DNA of 34,037 nucleotides from positions 1 through 34,037 of the IMG/VR virus record IMGVR_UViG_3300022707_000420. One strand, written 5' to 3'. The notes below the pieces were generated by a model, which worked only from the letters and a program-made list of their open reading frames with translations, was not told the DNA's origin and ran no database searches. The translations under genes and the position numbers were made by a program. The DNA is from a virus. Below are positions 23,503 through 31,037 of this stretch, piece after piece; within the stretch, counting starts at the first letter, position 1, and the number at the start of each line of letters is the position of its first letter.

Positions 23503-23521
23503 GTAGATTCTCCAAAGAATC

Positions 23522-23549
23522 GGTGGGTGAGGCCGAAACCCCACCCACC
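23522..23549 (-). terminator. Strong hairpin between decoration and gp11-like genes (terminator/attenuator)
   Basis: On the minus strand GGTGGGTGGGG, then the loop TTTCGG, then CCTCACCCACC form an eleven-pair stem with one G-U pair. It is followed by GATTCTTTGG, a short imperfect T-run, so termination may be partial. It lies just after the capsid/decoration genes and just before the tail tube gene, the same place as the T-phi terminator after gene 10 of T7. It is the most stable hairpin I noticed in the window. Confidence 0.68.
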
Positions 23550-23556
23550 TGTTTCC

Positions 23557-24048
23557 TTAATCTTCGATGACAAGCATATACCCTTTGAGGACAGCCGCAT
23601 CAGGAATGCCAGCAGCAAGCACCTTCGCCTGAATACCAACTTTCCCTTCACGCACTTCCTCATTGAACTTAAAGGATACAGGTTCGGCATTCGTGCCAGT
23701 ACCCATGAACACGGAACCAACCGCAGCCACATCCAGACCATCAAGGAATTTATCCACGATAGCGGCGATAGCTACGTTGTCTTTGTCGGTATGGGCCGTG
23801 AAGCCAATATCCAACAAAGTTGCCGCTCCAAGGGCAGTATGATCAATCAAGGATTGCTTCGGAATCACACGCGACCCCGGAGGAATCTCAAGCAAGTTGA
23901 TCAGACTGTTGGCATCACCTGCGCCAACCTGAGTATGGTTAAACTCGTAGTAGCGCAGTCTGCCACCCCACTTATCAACAGGATTCAGCACAACCGGATC
24001 TGCAACGTTGTTTGCAAATTCGGTGCTGTCTTGTGTAAGAACAGCCAT
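23557..24048 (-). CDS. Capsid-associated (decoration-like) structural protein
   Basis: This 163-residue protein starts MAVLTQDSTEFANNVADP and contains RLRYYEFNHTQVGAGDANSL and IPPGSRVIPKQSLID. It is a beta-rich pattern that I associate with the conserved protein encoded right after the major capsid gene in many podoviruses. A clear GGAGG site is five bases from the ATG. The protein is probably a head decoration or stabilising protein. Its exact role is inferred from place and family pattern only. Confidence 0.68.
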   Translation of the reverse strand: MAVLTQDSTEFANNVADPVVLNPVDKWGGRLRYYEFNHTQVGAGDANSLINLLEIPPGSRVIPKQSLIDHTALGAATLLDIGFTAHTDKDNVAIAAIVDKFLDGLDVAAVGSVFMGTGTNAEPVSFKFNEEVREGKVGIQAKVLAAGIPDAAVLKGYMLVIED

Positions 24049-24111
24049 AATATACCTCCAAAATTAACTTTAACTTTCAATGATACACAACAAGATCAAC
24101 TGCCTATGAAA

Positions 24112-24972
24112 TCATGTTTCCAAGCAGGCGATCTCTACAACTCCCTTATCCTCTACACGGACTGAGCCGACCTTGTTCCACAGATAAACATACAGGGAGA
24201 AGGATTTATCAGCACGTTCGGTGAGGCGTGAGGAATTGTCCTGCCACATTCCGAATCCGATAGCACTGCGATGGTAAGCCAGATTGAAACGATCATTCCC
24301 GGTCTTATCCAATCGCTCTGAACGAATCCACTTGAATCCCATGAAGGAATCAATTGAACCCTGCATCAGCAAGCGGACTGAATTGAAATCCTGACTTGTG
24401 ATTGTGGTATCGTTCAGCAGATTCGTGAGCTGTTGTGACCCATAAACCCAAAACCGATCATCTTCAGGAAATTCCGCATTGTTCAACTTCTCTGAGGTTT
24501 CCGTGATCTTGGAAAGGGTCAACCCTGCGGCAGCCACAGCGATCTTTTGTGCAGCAGGAAGTGCCTGTGATCCAGTGCCATCTTTACCTGTTTTGGCTGA
24601 ACCTCTTAGAGCAGTGATAACGGATGTATCTTTTGCCCTATTCAGTGCAGCAGCACCCGTCCTTGCGTAAGACGAGCCGGGACTGACGAGCAGTGATTTC
24701 TCGTCATCCTTATCCAACAATTCGCCCCATTCTTTTACCCTGCCAACAGCCCAACGCTTCGTGTGGACAGTGCCAACCAACGGGCTATCTGCATGGCGGC
24801 TAGGACGATCTTGAGCTTCGGTTTTATCCAAAAGCTCGAAAGAGGCCATTTCGCCAATAAGACCCCTTTTCATCATTGTAGTCATCGCCAACCGACTCTC
24901 GAACTGCTGAGACAGCAATTGAATATTGCTATCAAAATGGTCGGCAAATGCCTGATCAATAGTGAAAGACAT
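24112..24972 (-). CDS. Major capsid protein
   Basis: This 286-residue protein contains FDSNIQLLSQQFESRL (residues 13-28), then HTKRWAVGRVKEWGELLDKDD (70-90), and SYARTGAAALNRAKD (101-115) followed by ALRGSAKTGKDG. This is the pattern of the podovirus capsid family (Phage_capsid_2 type), with the HK97-like fold. The gene lies between the scaffold and the decoration protein, has a strong GGAGGG ribosome binding site and is preceded by an untranslated gap of about 140 bases. The length is on the short side but normal for this family. Confidence 0.86.
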   Translation of the reverse strand: MSFTIDQAFADHFDSNIQLLSQQFESRLAMTTMMKRGLIGEMASFELLDKTEAQDRPSRHADSPLVGTVHTKRWAVGRVKEWGELLDKDDEKSLLVSPGSSYARTGAAALNRAKDTSVITALRGSAKTGKDGTGSQALPAAQKIAVAAAGLTLSKITETSEKLNNAEFPEDDRFWVYGSQQLTNLLNDTTITSQDFNSVRLLMQGSIDSFMGFKWIRSERLDKTGNDRFNLAYHRSAIGFGMWQDNSSRLTERADKSFSLYVYLWNKVGSVRVEDKGVVEIACLET

Positions 24973-25115
24973 ATTACCCTCCGTATAAAAAAGTTACACG
25001 ACAACAACTTTTCTTCTATCGGAGAGTAATCGGGAACAATCCCGGCTCTGCCTTGCTTTTCGTCAGCCAACGGGTCAATAAGTTCGGGCCACGACCAATA
25101 GTAATCCGAACTGTT
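24973..25115 (-). promoter_or_regulatory. Untranslated gap before the capsid gene with a small hairpin
   Basis: This is the longest gap in the virion module. It contains CGGGA-ACAA-TCCCG (25031-25044), a five-pair hairpin with a four-base loop, and ends in a strong ribosome binding site CGGAGGGTAAT. I see no promoter close to consensus. On the minus strand the scaffold reading frame continues openly through the gap after its stop codon. Confidence 0.4.
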
Positions 25116-25919
25116 TTACAACGGTGCTGCTTGTTTCGGAACTAACATCTTGTGCAAATCAGCAAGCTCCTTAATCACTTCACCATGTTTAATGTGATAA
25201 GGATCTTTGTGTCTTTCGTCCTTCTGCAATTCCGCGATCTTCTCTTTGATCTGTTCCGGTGTAGAAGTCAATCCAGATACCCCCCTCTGAACACTGATGG
25301 AATGATCTTCCACATGCTGATCTGAAATCTTGATCATCATTCTCAAGAAACCCGGATCTTCACCCCATCCGTTGTTATTGATTTTTTCAACAAACTCTGA
25401 GTCAGCATTGGTAGCAATGAATCTTTTTGCCTGCTCCAATTTCCCTGGCAAAGAGTTCCCAAACTCAGATTCCAGTTTTGCTTTTGATTCTCCAAATGTC
25501 TTTTCATCTTCCAACTTTTCAGCCTTGAATGTCTCGATCTGCCGACCGTTCAAGTCTTGAAGCATTGCGTTTGCCTGTTTGTTGTTCAGGCGGTTTTTGT
25601 GGCATATATCATACCAGCCCTTTTCAAAATCATCATTCCAGCCCCACTCGCCTTCCTTCATTCCAGACTTGTCAATCCTTGAATAGCCTTCCACCTTCTC
25701 AGGCCATCCAATTTTCGAGTATAGGGACTTGTCCCATTCCTCTGGCTTTGCATCTTTCTCTGGAACTCGAATGGAATCACCTACCATCTTCTTGGTGTCG
25801 ATGTATGCCGTTGTTAAACCAGTTAAATCTTTAATGCCCTCAAGACTTGGATTGGATTTTAATTCATCCGATAATCCCGACTTCCAATCTTCAGTCGGGG
25901 TCGTAGGGTCATCTACCAT
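25116..25919 (-). CDS. Scaffolding protein
   Basis: This 267-residue protein is acidic and helical, without cysteine pairs or membrane segments. It holds DWKSGLSDELKSNPSLEGIK (residues 11-30), VPEKDAKPEEWDKSLYSKIG (53-72), a pattern typical of phage scaffolds, and a Lys/Glu-rich C-terminal helix ending HKMLVPKQAAPL. It lies just before the capsid gene. Such proteins guide procapsid assembly and leave before packaging. The conserved 'P.....eewd.....lG.Pe..egY' segment is clearly present (WPEKVEGY). Confidence 0.84.
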   Translation of the reverse strand: MVDDPTTPTEDWKSGLSDELKSNPSLEGIKDLTGLTTAYIDTKKMVGDSIRVPEKDAKPEEWDKSLYSKIGWPEKVEGYSRIDKSGMKEGEWGWNDDFEKGWYDICHKNRLNNKQANAMLQDLNGRQIETFKAEKLEDEKTFGESKAKLESEFGNSLPGKLEQAKRFIATNADSEFVEKINNNGWGEDPGFLRMMIKISDQHVEDHSISVQRGVSGLTSTPEQIKEKIAELQKDERHKDPYHIKHGEVIKELADLHKMLVPKQAAPL

Positions 25920-25934
25920 AACAATTTACTCCTT

Positions 25935-26270
25935 TCATGAAATTGGTTGATTAAGTGCCATTGAGGACAAAATATCCTCAACGGTATCCTCTTGCACTAC
26001 AATGTCGCGCTTCACGTATTCATCTGCATTTTTGTAGATCCATAGCATTGCGTAAATATGCTGAATAACATCTCTCGAACCTTCATTGTAAATGGTCTTA
26101 TGCGAATCAACTTTTCCATCCCCATCCTTTTCCAATGCGCTTGTAAACGGGTTAAAATAAAACTGATTCGATAAGTCAGCAAGAACAGCCTTCCCCGAAG
26201 GACTGGTGAAAAATTCTGAATATAGCTTTGCTATCTTAAGGTTTAGTTTCTTACGTTCCCGTGGTTCCAC
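25935..26270 (-). CDS. Bbp19-like conserved small virion-region protein (111 aa)
   Basis: Two GTG starts are possible, 26276 and 26270. The second is preferred because GGAGG stands six bases ahead of it, while it abuts the first. The protein has FFTSPSGKAVLADLSNQF and NEGSRDVIQHIYAMLWI, matching the small 'Bbp19-like' family of podoviruses, which is encoded between portal and scaffold. Its function is unknown. The 5' end overlaps the portal gene by about 20 bases. Confidence 0.66.
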   Translation of the reverse strand: MEPRERKKLNLKIAKLYSEFFTSPSGKAVLADLSNQFYFNPFTSALEKDGDGKVDSHKTIYNEGSRDVIQHIYAMLWIYKNADEYVKRDIVVQEDTVEDILSSMALNQPIS

Positions 26271-27933
26271 CTTCACCCTCCAATGCCTTTATTGCGGGGG
26301 CTGCTTTGCCAACCGCTTCCAATTCCGCATTCTCTCTTTCTTCGTTCTCTGCCGCTGCCTGTGCCTGTCTACGGTTAATCCGCATCTCGTCCACATCATC
26401 CTGATCTCTCGTTACCTGATCCGGTACGCCAAGATTCCTTGCACCGACATCCATCCATCCATCCAGATCAACTTTATCCGCTGCTTCAGGATTGATTTGA
26501 ATGGCAGGAATAACAAATTCCTGCATCCATCTTTCAGAGGCAACAATGTCATTAGTTTTCTGCGCTCTTGCCAGTGGTCCTTTGAACTCAACGCTGATCA
26601 CTGGTTGACCTGTTCGCTGCAAGAAATCCTGAATGACAGGCGAAGGCGGCAGGAATTGCCTTGCATTCACCATAATGTCAAACACGTTTTTGACCAGAGG
26701 CCGAAGTAATTCAACGGTCATCCTTCCAATCTCAGGGCCAAGCACACTCAACATCTGTTCCTGCCTGCGTGTAATCTCTGTTGCGGTCATCGGCGTATTC
26801 TGCGGAGGCGGCAACAATATCTGGTCAATGAAGAATGCCTTCCTGATAGCATCCATCAATTGCTCTTTCTTCAGGTTCACGACATCGAATCGACCTTTAC
26901 TCTCCAAATATTCCAGTCTTGAACCCTTGCGGATATAAGCCTGTCCACCCGGACGAATGATAATACTGCCACCCAATGCCCCGTCATCATCAGTCAGGAT
27001 CATGGGATTAACGGCCTTGATCAATGCCCTCAATTCCAACTCAATGATCCTGTTGAGTGTCATGATGTCGGGCAGCGTTTCCATTGCAGGACTTCTACCG
27101 TATTTCTCGCCCCATGTCTTTGACCAGCGGGGAACGAGATAGGGGAAACGATTGAAACCGGATTCCTCTATGACTTCCATTTCATCAAGCACCGTGTAGA
27201 TGCTGGCGAAAGGCATTCTGGTCTTTGGACCGCCTACTAGCGTGTTGCCTTCTCTCGGCTGAACCGTGTGGAGGATTTTAAACTTCTTCCTCGGCTCCAT
27301 TGTTTCGCCCTTCTTTTCCTTCAAAAATTGTTCTCTTATATTCTTTGACAGGTTATCGAATCCGAACCGCGCCATAGCCTCAGTTGCGGTAAATCTCTGC
27401 ATTCTGTGAATAGAGGTTATCTTTCCAAACCGATCTTCCTCAACCCAATATTCAACGATAGTGAATGTCTGGAAATTGAGGCCGCCGAATCCACCCCTGA
27501 CAATTGGACCTTCTTCAACAAGTGTTGAAAATATTCCAAATGATGTGAGACTGAGAAATCCCTCATTCAACTGAAGATCCATATTGGATGCCTGCATTGC
27601 ATCAAACATTCTGATTCCAGTATCAGTCAGCCAATTTCGCGTGGCTTCATCATCCATCAGCGATCTTTCGGTGGTGATAAGATCAAACCATCTTAAACTC
27701 GGATTGATTAAGGTAGATTGTAGGCTGGAAGCAAATCTCCGGTTTGACTGCAATCCCGTAGAATCAAACATCCTTTGTGTCTGAAGCGTTCCCGGTGATC
27801 TCCTGATAGTGATATTCGATTGCCGGGGAATCACGAAATCAGCGATGTCCTGATACAAGGCATCGAATACCTGTCTCTCTGCCTGCAATTCCTTGAATCG
27901 TCTTACAATGCTTTTACCAAGATCATTAGGCAT
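26251..27933 (-). CDS. Portal protein (head-tail connector, T7 gp8-type)
   Basis: The ATG at 27933 follows AGGATTAATC and starts MPNDLGKSIVRRFKELQAER, the family N-terminus. Residues that follow, DIADFVIPRQSN and MFDSTGLQSNRRFASSLQSTLINP, are characteristic of the 'head-tail connector' portal of podoviruses. They match the form '...dS.......laa.l.s.l..p...WF.l'. Later parts include MTATEITRRQEQMLSVLGPEIGR and LARAQKTNDIVASERW, also typical. The 560-residue product forms the dodecameric gate for DNA entry and tail attachment. An upstream frame to 27978 is rejected, since it adds unrelated residues. Confidence 0.92.
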   Translation of the reverse strand: MPNDLGKSIVRRFKELQAERQVFDALYQDIADFVIPRQSNITIRRSPGTLQTQRMFDSTGLQSNRRFASSLQSTLINPSLRWFDLITTERSLMDDEATRNWLTDTGIRMFDAMQASNMDLQLNEGFLSLTSFGIFSTLVEEGPIVRGGFGGLNFQTFTIVEYWVEEDRFGKITSIHRMQRFTATEAMARFGFDNLSKNIREQFLKEKKGETMEPRKKFKILHTVQPREGNTLVGGPKTRMPFASIYTVLDEMEVIEESGFNRFPYLVPRWSKTWGEKYGRSPAMETLPDIMTLNRIIELELRALIKAVNPMILTDDDGALGGSIIIRPGGQAYIRKGSRLEYLESKGRFDVVNLKKEQLMDAIRKAFFIDQILLPPPQNTPMTATEITRRQEQMLSVLGPEIGRMTVELLRPLVKNVFDIMVNARQFLPPSPVIQDFLQRTGQPVISVEFKGPLARAQKTNDIVASERWMQEFVIPAIQINPEAADKVDLDGWMDVGARNLGVPDQVTRDQDDVDEMRINRRQAQAAAENEERENAELEAVGKAAPAIKALEGEGGTTGT

Positions 27934-27935
27934 GA

Positions 27936-28250
27936 TTAATCCTGTGCAATTTGTCCACGAACTGCGGCTGAGGTCCAAGACGATATATTAATTCTCATGA
28001 AACAATCTGCTGGTACTTCACCAACCTTGAATGTGGCTGTGTCGGTGAATGTTTCCAATACGTGAAATTCTCCTGCGGCTTCATGAGGCAATCTGCATTC
28101 AACGTCAAATGTGGCTACAAATGAAGTTCCCGGTACGAATCCATCTATGATCAACAGGTACTTTCCCTTATGGATAAATACCTCACCGGATTGAAAAGTA
28201 GCTACCCTTGAACCAGTATCACTTAACGTTAGCGGTCTATTTCGTCCCAT
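27936..28250 (-). CDS. Hypothetical protein before the portal (104 aa)
   Basis: This small beta-rich protein contains SGEVFIHKGKYLLIIDGFVPG and FDVECRLPHEAAGEFHVLETF and lacks cysteine pairs or membrane segments. It is encoded two bases before the portal gene. Its strand-rich look and place suggest a minor structural or fibre-base protein. I do not recognise the family. Confidence 0.58.
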   Translation of the reverse strand: MGRNRPLTLSDTGSRVATFQSGEVFIHKGKYLLIIDGFVPGTSFVATFDVECRLPHEAAGEFHVLETFTDTATFKVGEVPADCFMRINISSWTSAAVRGQIAQD

Positions 28251-28261
28251 AAAAATTTCTC

Positions 28262-28549
28262 CTATGCAAGAATATTGCGTGAGGGCGTAATCTGTGCTGG
28301 CCTTGCACCCTGACGTAAAATGTTTGGTAACTGTATTTGCGGCAGAATACCGCCACGCCTTCGCCTGCGTCTACGTCTTAATACTTCAAGGTCACTGGTT
28401 GCAATGAGATTTCTTTGAGGGGTGATATTTGGCGGTCGAATGGCTGGCGCGGCAGCACCCGTTGACATTAAAGCACCAATCTGATTCTGCCGACCGCTGA
28501 TTTGAAGGCCGAATTTTATACGTCCGGCGAGTGAATCCAAATGTGGCAT
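28262..28549 (-). CDS. Small arginine-tract protein (95 aa)
   Basis: The protein has eight consecutive arginines (residues 58-65) followed by GG. A repeated motif, RPPNITPQRNLIA (38-50) and RPAQITPSRNILA (83-95), flanks the tract. The arginines use several different codons, so the run is not a simple DNA repeat. It lies between the large terminase and the small gene before the portal. A positively charged arm could bind DNA or RNA inside the head or at the portal; this is inference and no family is recognised. Confidence 0.6.
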   Translation of the reverse strand: MPHLDSLAGRIKFGLQISGRQNQIGALMSTGAAAPAIRPPNITPQRNLIATSDLEVLRRRRRRRRGGILPQIQLPNILRQGARPAQITPSRNILA

Positions 28550-28558
28550 ATACCCCTC

Positions 28559-29923
28559 CTAGTTGAAGATTGAGAAATCGTTTATGACCTTAATATTTGA
28601 TGTCGGTCTACGCCTCGTATCCTGCCATGAAGTAGAGAATATCCTGAATGCATCAGAGTAATGCGAACTCCAATCATGCTGCGGTCTAGGTGAAAACTTT
28701 TTCAGCTTATCATCCCACTTTCTTTGATAGTGCCTGAGTGCCTTCACGCCATCATGCGTTTTCTCTCTGTCAAAGTAGACTTGCATGATCATCCGTCTTG
28801 CTGCATCAATCCCATCCATCACGGGAAGCCTTGGCGCGATCTCAAACGTTATTCCAAGTCCTCTGGCGACCTCCCAAATTGAGCTTCCTGTTCCAAGTTG
28901 TGACTGCTCAAGATCATGTGGACCAACATGCTTTCCATAGGTGTAAGGCTTCTCATGGATTCGTTTGATATGATAACCGATGGACTTCCCATATCCTGAA
29001 TAGCAGTCAATAACTCTGATTTCTCCTGCATAGACTTGTACAAACCAAACTGCGGTATCATCTGATATACCAACATCCCAAAAGGTGTCCACGGGTTGAT
29101 CTGGGTTCCACCCAACTTTACAAATATGCTTCTCACGGTCGACTTGTTCAAAGGCATTGGAATAAAAAGATCCTATGTCACCTGCATCAAACGAACAGAA
29201 ATACTCCTGCTTGATCAATTCTTCAGGCATCCCCTCCCGTCTTTCCCTCTCGATTCTTTCATCTGAGATAATCGGGATAGGGTTGCCGTTACGATCAAAC
29301 CCCTTAAATGTGTCTTTTACCGTTAATCTTTCTAGATACCACTCCTTCGATTTGTATTTCGTAATCTGTTCAATGGCATTTTCGTACAAGTCAAACCCGT
29401 GATTTTTACCACGCGGAGTATAAATAAATATCGCCCACCCGTTATTGGCAGCAAGCATCGGTCTAAAAAAATTCCAAGCTGCTTCGTTTTGCAAAGCGTA
29501 TTCTGAGAAGACGATTCCGCTTGGATTTGTTCCCATGAGATGATTGAAGTTATCTGACCCGACAACTTGGAAGATTGAGGTTGCGGCTTTTCCATGCAGG
29601 TCAGTCTTGATCCTGATTTGCATGTCGTCTTCTTTGGGTTTTCCATCTATGATCTCCCTTGGGATGTAATCAAGAAACCGCCTGCTTTCGTTATCCATAC
29701 CTTCCCACAGTACCTTGCGGCCCTGTGCGAAAGTGGGGAACATGTAGTAATAAATACCCGGTTGCTGCGCTGCCCTTTTAATTACCTTGTTCAGCGTGTC
29801 CAGATCCTTGCCCGATCTCCGGTGATTTATCTGTACTATCCTCGTTGCCCCGTTCTCGAATGCATTCCACGTCTGTTCCTGATACAGCCTTGGTTTGTAA
29901 TTGAACGGCAGAATAACGTTCAC
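28559..29923 (-). CDS. terL: Terminase large subunit
   Basis: This DNA-packaging motor has the adenine-site region YKPRLYQEQTW (residues 9-19), a deviant Walker A HRRSGKD (34-40) and a Walker B GIVFSEY (136-142). The C-terminal nuclease has Asp in TFWDVG (280-285), PHD (335-337) and HYSDAFR (421-427). It is 454 residues long, within the usual range. The start is a GTG at 29923, placed because it gives the expected N-terminus and has GGAGG ten bases ahead. That makes it overlap the small subunit gene by 146 bases. Confidence 0.93.
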   Translation of the reverse strand: MNVILPFNYKPRLYQEQTWNAFENGATRIVQINHRRSGKDLDTLNKVIKRAAQQPGIYYYMFPTFAQGRKVLWEGMDNESRRFLDYIPREIIDGKPKEDDMQIRIKTDLHGKAATSIFQVVGSDNFNHLMGTNPSGIVFSEYALQNEAAWNFFRPMLAANNGWAIFIYTPRGKNHGFDLYENAIEQITKYKSKEWYLERLTVKDTFKGFDRNGNPIPIISDERIERERREGMPEELIKQEYFCSFDAGDIGSFYSNAFEQVDREKHICKVGWNPDQPVDTFWDVGISDDTAVWFVQVYAGEIRVIDCYSGYGKSIGYHIKRIHEKPYTYGKHVGPHDLEQSQLGTGSSIWEVARGLGITFEIAPRLPVMDGIDAARRMIMQVYFDREKTHDGVKALRHYQRKWDDKLKKFSPRPQHDWSSHYSDAFRIFSTSWQDTRRRPTSNIKVINDFSIFN

Positions 29924-30356
29924 CCGTTAATTTCCTCCATTCTGATTTTCTGTCGGCATACATATCCTTAAAGTTAATAATCGTAATACTGACATTACCT
30001 TTACCGCCCTTGTCATCTTCCTCAGATTTCAGGCCCAGCCACTTGCCAAGCTGAGTGAGTGCACTGACTCTGGCTGCCGTGGTCGATTCACTATCCTGTG
30101 CAATCTTCCACATTTCGGCAATGATCTTGTCGGTATTGACCTGTTCACGCTCTACGATCTCCTGCCTACGCAAATCAAGATATTTTCTGACGTAGACATT
30201 CCTCGCCAAGCGATTGCCCTGCCCCTGCTCATACTTGTTGCAGGATTTTCTTTGGTAGGCTTTGGAATATGATTGAGCGTTTGTACGTCCTGCGAGGATA
30301 GCTTCAGCGAAAATCTTTTGTGTTGGCGAGATAACGTATTGGTGTTCAGGTGTCAT
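29778..30356 (-). CDS. terS: Terminase small subunit
   Basis: This 192-residue protein has an N-terminal helix-turn-helix type region (SPTQKIFAEAILAGRTNAQSY, residues 10-30) for DNA recognition and a central coiled coil (LRRQEIVEREQVNTDKIIAE, 62-81). A hydrophilic, disordered-looking C-terminal tail is rich in Gly, Ser and Glu. It precedes the large subunit as expected. The tail from about residue 144 on is encoded in the overlap with terL. The ATG at 30356 follows GGAGAACA. The family is assigned from domain order and place. Confidence 0.82.
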   Translation of the reverse strand: MTPEHQYVISPTQKIFAEAILAGRTNAQSYSKAYQRKSCNKYEQGQGNRLARNVYVRKYLDLRRQEIVEREQVNTDKIIAEMWKIAQDSESTTAARVSALTQLGKWLGLKSEEDDKGGKGNVSITIINFKDMYADRKSEWRKLTGERYSAVQLQTKAVSGTDVECIRERGNEDSTDKSPEIGQGSGHAEQGN

Positions 30357-30405
30357 TGTTCTCCAACCAATTACATAATGTCACGGCACACCGGACTTGT
30401 TTCTT

Positions 30406-30603
30406 TTACTTGGATGGGATGAACAGCCGAAATAAAAGAATTTTCTTTGCATGCCGCAACACTATGTAATCGGTTCTTTTCTTTCTGAATTGGCTATTCC
30501 AGAAATTATCCCACCCGTCAGTGTCATCCAAGTAGGGGCCGTCAGTGTACAAGTCCGGGAGAAAAAAGGACGGTCGTTCCCCGTTTCTTTGATAGCTGTT
30601 CAC
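30406..30603 (-). CDS. Possible small hypothetical gene (65 aa)
   Basis: A GTG at 30603 opens a frame whose product looks protein-like in its first half (PDLYTDGPYLDDTDGWDNFW), then has a basic end. Its ribosome binding site is weak. It would be the first gene after the leftward promoter at 30684-30712 and before the small terminase. A plus-strand frame overlaps it. It is a plausible but uncertain gene. Confidence 0.35.
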   Translation of the reverse strand: MNSYQRNGERPSFFLPDLYTDGPYLDDTDGWDNFWNSQFRKKRTDYIVLRHAKKILLFRLFIPSK

Positions 30604-30824
30604 GGAACAACCATCAGAATCCGTTCGGGCTTTTCATTAAACCACAAGGGATGAAATCCGTTAAGACCCATACTTTCACAAGAAATAAACAACCTCGGAA
30701 GCACTTTGTCAAGAAAATTTATAAAATAGATTGTATAATTTACACTTCAGGCGGGAAATATGGTATGCTTAACTTTTAAAATTCGGGGTTAAAAATGGGA
30801 CTTATAATACTGGTAGGAACCCAC
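30604..30824. promoter_or_regulatory. AT-rich intergenic control region
   Basis: This stretch is clearly richer in A and T than its surroundings, above all around 30700-30790. It separates the run of small minus-strand genes from the terminase operon. It carries the leftward promoter-like sequence described separately. It may also hold a rightward one: TTTACA at 30739-30744, then TGGTATGCT (extended -10) with a long 19-base spacer. A 27-residue hydrophobic frame starts at 30795 on the plus strand. Confidence 0.45.
30684..30712 (-). promoter_or_regulatory. Leftward sigma-70-like promoter for the terminase/virion operon
   Basis: On the minus strand TTGACA (30712-30707) is followed after 17 bases by TTTATT (30689-30684). 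The -35 box and the spacing are perfect and the -10 box matches four of six positions. It points to the terminase and late genes, about 330 bases downstream. It could instead serve the small gene at 30406-30603. Confidence 0.5.
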
Positions 30825-30878
30825 CTACTTGCGTTTCTTCTTGGGGGGATTGTGGAGAATTGGACTCGCAAGAGATAG
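30795..30878 (+). CDS. Possible 27-residue membrane peptide
   Basis: A plus-strand frame reads MGLIILVGTHLLAFLLGGIV followed by ENWTRKR: one membrane-length helix and a positive C-terminus, so the C-terminus would stay inside. GGGGTTAAAA precedes its ATG, and a possible extended -10 promoter lies about 26 bases upstream. Its last 54 bases overlap the 3' end of the minus-strand zinc-finger gene in antisense. The composition could be a chance product of the opposite strand. Confidence 0.33.
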   Translation: MGLIILVGTHLLAFLLGGIVENWTRKR

Positions 30879-31037
30879 GGCTTCAAGCTCCAATTCAGGT
30901 CTTTCTTTCAGCAATCTCACCAGACCGATCTTCACCTTATTGTTGTAATCTATCTGGCACTGCTTGGAGCAGAATCGTTGATTCACTCTTGGAGTTCCAA
31001 ACACAGTTTTACAGCTTGGATTCTGGCAGTTAGGCAT
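30825..31037 (-). CDS. Small zinc-finger protein (70 aa)
   Basis: The N-terminus MPNCQNPSCKTVF to RFCSKQCQIDY carries four cysteines in the pattern C-x4-C-x13-C-x3-C. This resembles the small zinc finger in phage and bacterial proteins of the 'CxnpxC...FCS..C' kind. A helical part and a basic tail, PPKKKRK, follow. It overlaps the preceding gene by eight bases. A DNA- or RNA-binding role is likely but unspecific. Confidence 0.6.
   Translation of the reverse strand: MPNCQNPSCKTVFGTPRVNQRFCSKQCQIDYNNKVKIGLVRLLKERPELELEALSLASPILHNPPKKKRK

Noticed and set aside
30451-30654. Plus-strand frame of 67 codons before the AT-rich region
   Set aside because: It is antisense to a slightly better minus-strand candidate, has no ribosome binding site and no recognisable features. 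The region is uncertain on both strands.
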